Source: Serpula lacrymans var. lacrymans S7.9 (Eukaryota > Basidiomycota > Agaricomycetes > Boletales > Serpulaceae). Taken from it: 64,000 nucleotides of DNA. A program made the translations under genes and the position numbers. The first letter of the stretch is position 1. Each line of letters starts with the position of its first letter. The notes beneath the pieces are model-generated. The model had not been told where the DNA came from. It made no database searches and saw nothing but the letters and a program-made list of their open reading frames with translations. Below, piece after piece: positions 58,183 to 64,000 of the stretch. The stretch spans positions 1 through 64,000 of the forward strand of contig NW_006763298.1 of NCBI RefSeq assembly GCF_000218685.1, read 5' to 3'.

Positions 58183-59251
58183 ATGTCTCCCAATTCTCGA
58201 ATCTGGTTCGGTGAGTGCATTACTTGTTATCGCAGAAATTTCTCATCTAAGTTATCCCAAAAAAAGTCACGGGTGCTTCGTCTGGGTTTGGAAGGTCGAT
58301 AACTGAGCTATTACTGAAGCGGGGAGATAACGTCGTTGCCACTCTACGAAAACCTGAAGCGCTATCGGATCTCTCAGCACGATATTCAGCTGATAGGCTT
58401 GTGCTCGCAAAGCTCGACGTTACCAAACGTGATGAGGTGGTGGCAGCATTTGCTAAGGCAAAGGAGGCGTTTGGAAGGATTGATGTCGTATTCAACAATG
58501 CCGGGCAGTATGTTGTAGGAGAGGTAGAAGATCTAAGTGAAGAGATCGGTCGTCATTTGTTTGATGTCAATTTCTGGGGCGCGGTCAATGTCACAAAGGA
58601 GGCTGTCCGGTTCTTCCGAGAAGAGAACAAACCTATCGGGGGTAGGCTCCTGCAAGTATCCTCAAGGATGGGTATTGTCGGTTGTCCTTCTTCAGGCTAT
58701 TATGTCGCTTCGTAAGTGGGTCAACACTTCAATTAGCCATTCGCTGAAGTGTATGTCAACCGATACAGGAAGTTTGGTAAATATTCGCAAATGTATGATA
58801 ACCGCAATTAACTATTTCCTTCCAGCCTTGGAGGGCCTCAGTGAATCACTGATAAAAGAGCTGGAACCCCAGTGGAATATCAAAGTGTGTATTTATTCGC
58901 TTTATTTTATCATATATCACACTAAAATCGTCGCAGGTCACGATCGTCGAGCCAGGTCCCTTCCGTACGAAAATTGTGCAAGAGAATTTGCGTGAAGAAC
59001 CTCAGCATCCTGCATACTCCAAACCTGAGTCGGGTAGCTCGCGGTTCCGGGCCTTCGTTCACTCCAGCACCTTTGGTGGAGATGCTGATAAGTTCGTGGC
59101 GGCCGTAGTGAGGCTGGTAGACGCTGATGAAGCTCCTGTGAGGCTTCCGTTACACAAGAACACTATTGTATCTGTAAGGGAGAAGGCACAGAGTCTCAAT
59201 GATGATGCAGACAGATATGCTTCCTGGTCGGATGACTTGTATTTTGACTAA
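58183..59251 (+). CDS. Short-chain dehydrogenase/reductase, 284 aa, with an 8-nt exon
   Basis: Exons 58183-58210, 58267-58711, 58769-58776, 58826-58884 and 58937-59251 join in frame. Classical SDR features: cofactor motif TGASSGFG (residues 11-18), LDVT (60-63), NNAG (86-89), SS (141-142), and the catalytic pair Y155/K159 in YVASK. The 8-nt third exon completes Ser158 and encodes Lys159 and Phe160, so the catalytic lysine sits in a micro-exon. It continues VEPGPFRTKIV after the last intron. Likely an NADP-dependent oxidoreductase of unknown substrate; the length and the PGPFRT motif fit the ketoreductase-like fungal subgroup. Confidence 0.92.
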
Positions 59252-59579
59252 ATGTTTGGCCCACTAGCCTGCAATGAAATTGTTATCATGTTATCGTCTG
59301 ACTTCGGACATTACGAACTCATATCCCAGGCTGTCCAAGTCTAATTCTAATCCTGTCCTCCACCAGCTGGGCTGAATTTGTAGACATCCAGGGTCATGTA
59401 GGGCTCATCTACCCACCCTTGGTGTCACCTTCGGGGTGTTCCCATACATTGTCAGATAGGGTTTTTATATAGGGGCAAACCTATCTAAGAGTTGAGTCGA
59501 AAGAAGTCTCCCCTTACAGTATATCCCGGACTCCAAACCAGTCAACCATACAGTATGTGTAATGCTATATCCTAGTGCT
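59252..59579. other. Intergenic, 3' flank of SDR
   Basis: No gene; ends at the target site of the solo LTR. Confidence 0.4.
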
Positions 59580-59987
59580 TGTTACAATTGACATACCAGC
59601 ACCTACTTACGCTTCACTTTTTGTACTTTTACTTTTTATTTTCCAAGTCACATGACTGATCATGTGACCATTTACTTTACTTTACATTTTCAGACTTTTT
59701 ATAAAGTCACATGACCAATCATGTGACACATCACCTGACCAGTGTCTAGGCTCACCATGTGACTGGTCACATGCTAAACATTGGACTTTTAAACTTTATG
59801 TACAACTGTACAGTACCTCATGTATTTTAATATGTATACAGGAGCAATACATGGGGAAGGACTCAGTGAGTCCTCCTGTTGTCTAGCACAACTAACTTGT
59901 TGAAACCTAAGGGGTGATCCCTTCCTTCTCTCTTCTCTTATGCTTGTCTGAGTTGTGCGCTAGAGTAAGAAACTCTTGGTCATTACA
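59580..59987 (+). repeat. Solo LTR, family 2 (408 bp), TSD GTGCT
   Basis: TGTTACAATTGACATACC ... CTCTTGGTCATTACA, flanked on both sides by gtgct. Related to the gypsy LTR at 22463 near the 3' end (same gagtcctcctgttg and cttggt-ttaca parts) but different in U3. U3 carries at least six tcacatgac/gtcatgtga motifs (59648-59776). Confidence 0.93.
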
Positions 59988-60533
59988 GTGCTTGATTATA
60001 TAATTATCCAAAGATACCTGGCATATAGCCAAAATCACTACCAGAGCCTCTTCAGGGGCTTACTCTACTCTTTGTATGTTCTTTGAGAACCTCTGTGGCC
60101 AAAAGGCAGTAACAATGGACCTGGTGTTACCAAATCTGGCCATGCTCTGGCACCAACCGAAGCACCTCCAGAAACCAGAACAACGGTAATGCTGCAATGA
60201 GGCGTCACCTTGCTGACACAGTGGAATATCAAGCTCTGATTGGTTAATTTTTACATTTCAGCAATGTACCAATATTCACCAAAATTTTATGTATCCAGTG
60301 GCATGTTGGTTAGTACTGAAGCATGGCCAGATTTGGTACCACCAGGTCCATTGTGGCTGCTTTTTGGCCCTGTCAGACATCCTTTCATGCACATTGTGAA
60401 ATTGAATTTTTTTATGTAACAGTCACATTGGTTCTGGTGGGAATGAATGTAACAACTAAAGTTTTACACTCTAGTGCACAGCTAACACAAGCAAAGAAAG
60501 ATGATGGTGAAAGAAGAGGAGTTGGTAGACTGT
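59988..60533. other. Spacer holding a MITE-like inverted repeat
   Basis: Apart from the inverted repeat at 60097-60369, nothing is recognised. Confidence 0.4.
60097..60369. mobile_element. MITE-like inverted repeat, 49-bp arms
   Basis: Arms 60097-60145 (ggccaaaaggcagtaacaat...) and 60321-60369 are reverse complements with about four mismatches, around a 175-bp spacer. No target duplication was identified and no coding capacity is seen. Confidence 0.7.
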
Positions 60534-61371
60534 AACAAGTAGCAACCAAAGTTTGAATACTTTTGTGACAATACCAACAATATTCTATCTTGGGGCACTG
60601 GAGCACAACCATCAAAAGCTTCAACTCAAAGGAATGGTGGTGTAACCTATGAAAGGAGGGAGGTTGTCTTCACTAATGTTGGTATACACTAGGAGAGGAC
60701 TTGCAGTCCTTCCCCATGTATTGCTCCAGTATATATACTACAATATATGAGGTACTGTGCAGTTGTAAATAAAGTTTAAAGTCCAATGTCTAGCATATGA
60801 CCTGAGTCTAGACATTGGTCAGGTGATGTGTTATGTAATCAGTCATGTGACTATGAAAAGTCCAAAATGTAAAGTAAAGTGAACGGTCATGTGATCAGTC
60901 ATGTGACTTGAAAAGTGAAAAGTAAAAGTACAAAAAGTGAAGTGTAAGTAGGTGCTGGTATATCAATTGTAACAGCTTTAGCACATATTGAAGGTAAGCA
61001 AGCAAGGATGAATGGGGGAGAGGATAATCTCCCTTAGGTAGGACCAAGTTAATTATGGGTAAATAACAGGAGAACTCACTGAGGAGTCTCCTTGATCTAT
61101 TGAGGTATTTATACAAGTACAGGCTTTTTGTATATATTGTACTATACAGTTGATAGAAATGGTGGCTGATGATGTCATAGGGCACAGCCTGTGTGACTAG
61201 CTCCACTTTGTGGGAGGTTGTATCTAAAAATAAAAAAGCAGCACAGTGCAAGAAAGTGAAGATACAAGTGGAGTTTTGAAAGTAAAGAAAAATGCTGTAT
61301 GGCACAATAGTTTAAAAAAAAGTTAAAGTGGAGACTGAAAGTTGGAAGTCGAAAAATTGTGTATTGTAACA
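60534..61371 (-). repeat. Decayed gypsy LTR (family of 22463-22859), interrupted by a nested LTR
   Basis: On the minus strand it resembles the LTR at 22860-23200: ggagtctccttgatc, the tatagttgatag-type core and the ctccactttgtgg region. The outer end tgtaacaa starts near 60534 and the other end is ...attgtaaca at 61371. The solo LTR 60564-60974 sits inside it. Confidence 0.7.
60564..60974 (-). repeat. Solo LTR, family 2 (411 bp), nested
   Basis: Reverse-orientation copy of the LTR at 59580-59987: TGTGACAATACC ... AATTGTAACA on the plus strand. Flanking pentamers are acttt and gcttt (4 of 5 match), a decayed target duplication. It carries the same gtcatgtgac motifs. Confidence 0.88.
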
Positions 61372-61590
61372 CTACCCCCTTTTAAGGCTTGACTTCCAGG
61401 CTAGACAAAGTACTGGAGGTAGTAGTTAGATTTTTGGGCATTGGTTGAAAAAGGTCCAGGCTGATCTATGTGCTGTCCCAGCAGCAGACCTTGTAGGGAT
61501 TTACACAGCTAATATTGACCGTGGGTACTACCCTCATTTGTTTTGGGAGTTTTAGCTCCACCACATTGAGCTTGACTTTGTCAGAACTGT
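61372..61590 (-). mobile_element. pol: gypsy pol 3' end remnant (copy 5)
   Basis: Directly adjoins the LTR at 61371, with the polypurine tract (ctaccccctttt on plus). It matches the reverse of 22330-22462, then jumps to the GPY/F region (reverse of about 22020-22110). The chromodomain segment in between is deleted. Many lesions. Confidence 0.85.
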
Positions 61591-62011
61591 GATCTTCAGA
61601 GGAGCGAGATTGGATTACGGGGATGAGATGGGGAGCAGAGCAGAGTATGAGGGAATTGACTGAGCTTGTGCGCTAGGCCCTTCTGCGGACCTTGATCCCT
61701 AACTTAACAGAGTGATTGGGTGAGAGTAGAGGATAAAAAGGTGGAATGGAGTAAAGGTCCTTTGGAGAAGGGCCAAAAAACTTAGAAGGAGACTTGTATA
61801 TGTCAGGCAATGAATATGAAACTATATAACAACAATCAATGCCTGGCCAAGTCCTTGATGAAAGGCGGTGGATCGGAGTATGAGAGCTGAAGAGTATCGG
61901 TATAGGCATGAATCCAAACTAATATTGAACTAAAGAACAATACATGGAATATCTACTCCTTATATACTGAATAGTAGCGGTCAGGCCAGAAAGAGAGGAA
62001 AGTACAAGAGT
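61591..62011. other. Unassigned TE-adjacent sequence
   Basis: No further gypsy similarity that I can follow, no gene. Confidence 0.4.
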
Positions 62012-62417
62012 TGTGACAACACCAACAAGACACAGTCTTGGGGCACTGGAGCACAATGAAAACAACACTCAAAAGAAGAGGAAGGGGTGGGAGTGGTTAC
62101 CCATTAGGTTTCAACAAGTTAGTTGTTGGTAGACAACAGGAGGACTCGCTGAGTCCTTCACCATGTATTGCTCCTGTATATGGTACTATACAGTTGTAAA
62201 TAGAGTTTAAAGTCCGATGTTTAACATGTGACCGGTCACATGATGAGTCTAGACATTGGTCAGGTGTTGTGTCAAATGACTGGTCATGTGACTTATGAAA
62301 AAGTCAAAAATGTAAAGTAAAGTAAATGGTCACATGACTGGTTATGTGACTTGGAAAAATAAAAGTAAAAGTACAAAAAAGTAAGTGTAAGTAGGTACTG
62401 GTATGTTAATTGTAACA
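62012..62417 (-). repeat. Solo LTR, family 2 (406 bp), TSD AGAGT
   Basis: Plus-strand ends TGTGACAACACC and AATTGTAACA. The pentamer agagt lies immediately on both sides. Same family and same cacatgac/catgtgac motif array as 59580-59987 and 60564-60974. Confidence 0.93.
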
Positions 62418-62492
62418 AGAGTGGCCTGACTAAATGGTTAACCAATAAGAAAAAAAGGGAAGTGGTCTGATCTATTGTATTACTAATCTATG

Positions 62493-62592
62493 NNNNNNNN
62501 NNNNNNNNNNNNNNNNNNNNNNNNNNNNNNNNNNNNNNNNNNNNNNNNNNNNNNNNNNNNNNNNNNNNNNNNNNNNNNNNNNNNNNNNNNNN
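62493..62592. other. Assembly gap (100 N)
   Basis: A run of exactly 100 N, the usual placeholder for a gap of unknown size. Confidence 1.
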
Positions 62593-62800
62593 ACGTGAGG
62601 AGTCTGAGATAGCGTTCATGGTGAGCTTGTTCTCCTCGCATAATCGCTGTTCACATTTGTGTGCTCAGATCTGTAGAAAAGACTGGGATGATAAAGACTC
62701 CGAGAAATCTGGGGAAGAGATTGAGAGGTTGGCGCCTCCCGAGAAAAATGACTTCTGGAAAGTCTTTTTCAAAACATAAGTCAGAGCACTTAATGGAAAA
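62593..62800 (+). mobile_element. pol: gypsy pol remnant (copy 6), protease-RT linker
   Basis: Matches about 19395-19530 of copy 2: the run around cagatctgtagaaaagactggg, then gaagagattgagaggttggcgcctcccgag and cttctggaaagtctttt. Deletions and a frameshift are present, and it loses similarity after about 62800. Confidence 0.8.
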
Positions 62801-63079
62801 TAAGAAGAAAAAAGATAAGAGTAATAAGATGCTGGCCGTGATCTCTAGTCCAAGGGCGAGAGGAGTGGCGGGCAATGAGTTGGATAACCACAACATGATG
62901 GGAATGCAATGAGAAAAAATCGATTCCTCACAGTATAAAGGTAGGAGGAACTAGTTGATATTTGAACTGCAGGAACGGAGTACAGGAGCTACAGCTTGTA
63001 TACTATCAGAGGGATGGGAGCTTGTAAAGAGTAACTTGTAATATAGGTACAGAGTTCCATGCAGACAATTATTTAGCAA

Positions 63080-63740
63080 GGGGAAACCATATGTGGGGGG
63101 AGTGTACTATAAGGTCTGAACTACAGAGTCCATGAGGAATATGAGAATGTGCAGAGGAAATGTATGGTGGACTAGAAGTCTGGTGCAGGAGTATCGGAGC
63201 AGATATCCGGAGTATCATGTAGGAGTGGGGTACAGGACTATGCCAAATGGCAGAATACAAGGAGCATAATCAAAGGGTACCAAAATTTTAGGGGTTTGGA
63301 CTTGAGAATCTGTCCTTTTTGGAATCCTGGAACTATGCCTTCTGGCATGGATATGACAACTCCCCATCTCTTTAACATCACAGAGCAAGATATCTACTTG
63401 CAATTGTGGATAAGCTACTCTCAGTCTATGGAAAAAATGGCGGCTGTGCATATGACATTGGATGTGCTTTTTCATCTACGCTATCCAACAGATGTTTGGA
63501 AGCATGTACAAAGGAACTAAATCTCTAGATGGTGGTAGGTGCATTCTATGGCTATGCGCACAATAGAAAGTGCCAACTAGACTATCACCCGATACATGTT
63601 GACCTTACCGAAGGTGAAGGCTGTGAATATATTTTTTTGTTGTCCAACAATCTCAAAAGAAGTACAAGGCATTCCAGCCATTTCTATTGCCATCAAACTA
63701 TTGAAGAACACTTTGCTTTTTAGGATATGGATAAATACGC
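63080..63740 (+). pseudogene. KDZ (Kyakuja-Dileera-Zisupton) transposase remnant
   Basis: A plus-strand frame with a few breaks reads IVDKLLSVYGKNGGCAYDIGCAFSSTL (from about 63402), a stop, then VVGAFYGYAHNRKCQLDYHP and GEGCEYIFLLSNNL, ending HQTIEEHFAF at about 63722. The DIGCAF, GYAHNRxCQ and EGCE motifs are the hallmark of KDZ transposases common in mushrooms. Upstream (63123-63280) is the part that recurs inverted at 63843-64000. Stops at about 63354 and 63521 show it is dead. Confidence 0.87.
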
Positions 63741-64000
63741 AGCACTAAGTATTTTTTTATATTATCATATTTGTACTGGAAGACAGAACTCTGGTGTGTC
63801 CAAAGAAGATACTTCCTGAGTTTAAAGCTCCCAAACCATTGGCATACTTGGGATTATGTTTCTTGTGATCTGCCAGTTGGCATAACTCTACACCCCAGTT
63901 CCACATGGTACTGCGATTGTCCGCCCTGATACTCCTGCACCAGACTTCTAGTCCATCATACATTTCCTCTGCACATTCTCATATTCCTCATGGACTCTGT
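63741..64000 (-). pseudogene. Second KDZ-related fragment, inverted, runs off the window
   Basis: The reverse complement of 63843-64000 aligns with 63123-63280 (shared acagagtccatgagg, gcagaggaaatgtatg, ctagaagtctggtgcagg and atgccaa-tggcag) with divergence like that of paralogues. Reading continues to about 63760 with a similar but not identical sequence. The 5' side lies beyond 64000. Confidence 0.7.

Noticed and set aside
1..64000. CRISPR arrays, bacterial operons, rRNA genes
   Set aside because: No regularly spaced short repeats, no prokaryotic gene organisation and no rRNA-like sequence were seen; introns throughout show a fungal genome.

Overview
The window looks like a repeat-rich stretch of a basidiomycete (probably Agaricomycete) genome. 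The evidence is: short GT-AG introns of about 45-65 nt breaking most reading frames; chromodomain Ty3/gypsy elements; Tnp2/CACTA-, Plavaka-, PIF/Harbinger- and KDZ-type DNA transposons; an F-box gene of the mushroom type; and an ordinary eukaryotic gene set (PIG-T/Gpi16, 3-hydroxyanthranilate dioxygenase, Mpv17, SDR, Gfo/Idh). Two runs of N (18647-19121, 62493-62592) show it is a draft scaffold.

Layout. 1-351: 3' end of a 1.8-kb TGTC...GACA repeat (here called element E). 352-2335: part of a gypsy pol on the minus strand. 4064-10758: a 6.7-kb DNA transposon with 586-bp terminal inverted repeats, a Tnp2-like transposase and a second intron-containing gene. 10976-12392: a coiled-coil hypothetical gene. 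12752-14882: Harbinger-related sequence, including a transposase with two frameshifts and a TA-flanked MITE. 15257-17074: a full copy of element E. 17075-22859: the best gypsy copy (gag, 1051-codon pol, 3' LTR), directly followed at 22860-24900 by a decayed second copy. 25948-27792: a SANT/Myb-like transposon ORF. 27793-32814: two inverted copies of element E flanking a CpG-decayed gypsy fragment. 32815-38030: further TE-derived gene remnants, including a Plavaka C-terminus.

38055-59251 is the gene-bearing half: a secreted ribotoxin/RNase-T1-like ribonuclease (with a break), a DUF3632-like gene, PIG-T, an F-box/LRR gene, 3-hydroxyanthranilate 3,4-dioxygenase (kynurenine to NAD pathway), an ankyrin pseudogene, a small secreted protein, a Gfo/Idh/MocA oxidoreductase, an Mpv17/PMP22 protein and a short-chain dehydrogenase. 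These look like independent single genes, not a cluster. 59580-64000 returns to TE debris: three solo LTRs of one family (two with perfect 5-bp target duplications, one nested in another LTR), gypsy pol scraps, and KDZ transposase fragments arranged head to head.

Main points for follow-up: element E carries a conserved 245-codon ORF and all its copies have mismatched flanks (ectopic recombination or misassembly); the long-TIR Tnp2 element has palindromic subterminal repeats and an unrecognised accessory gene; the gypsy family shows the sequence signature of self-priming; and gypsy and SANT copies show CpG-directed decay, including stop codons.
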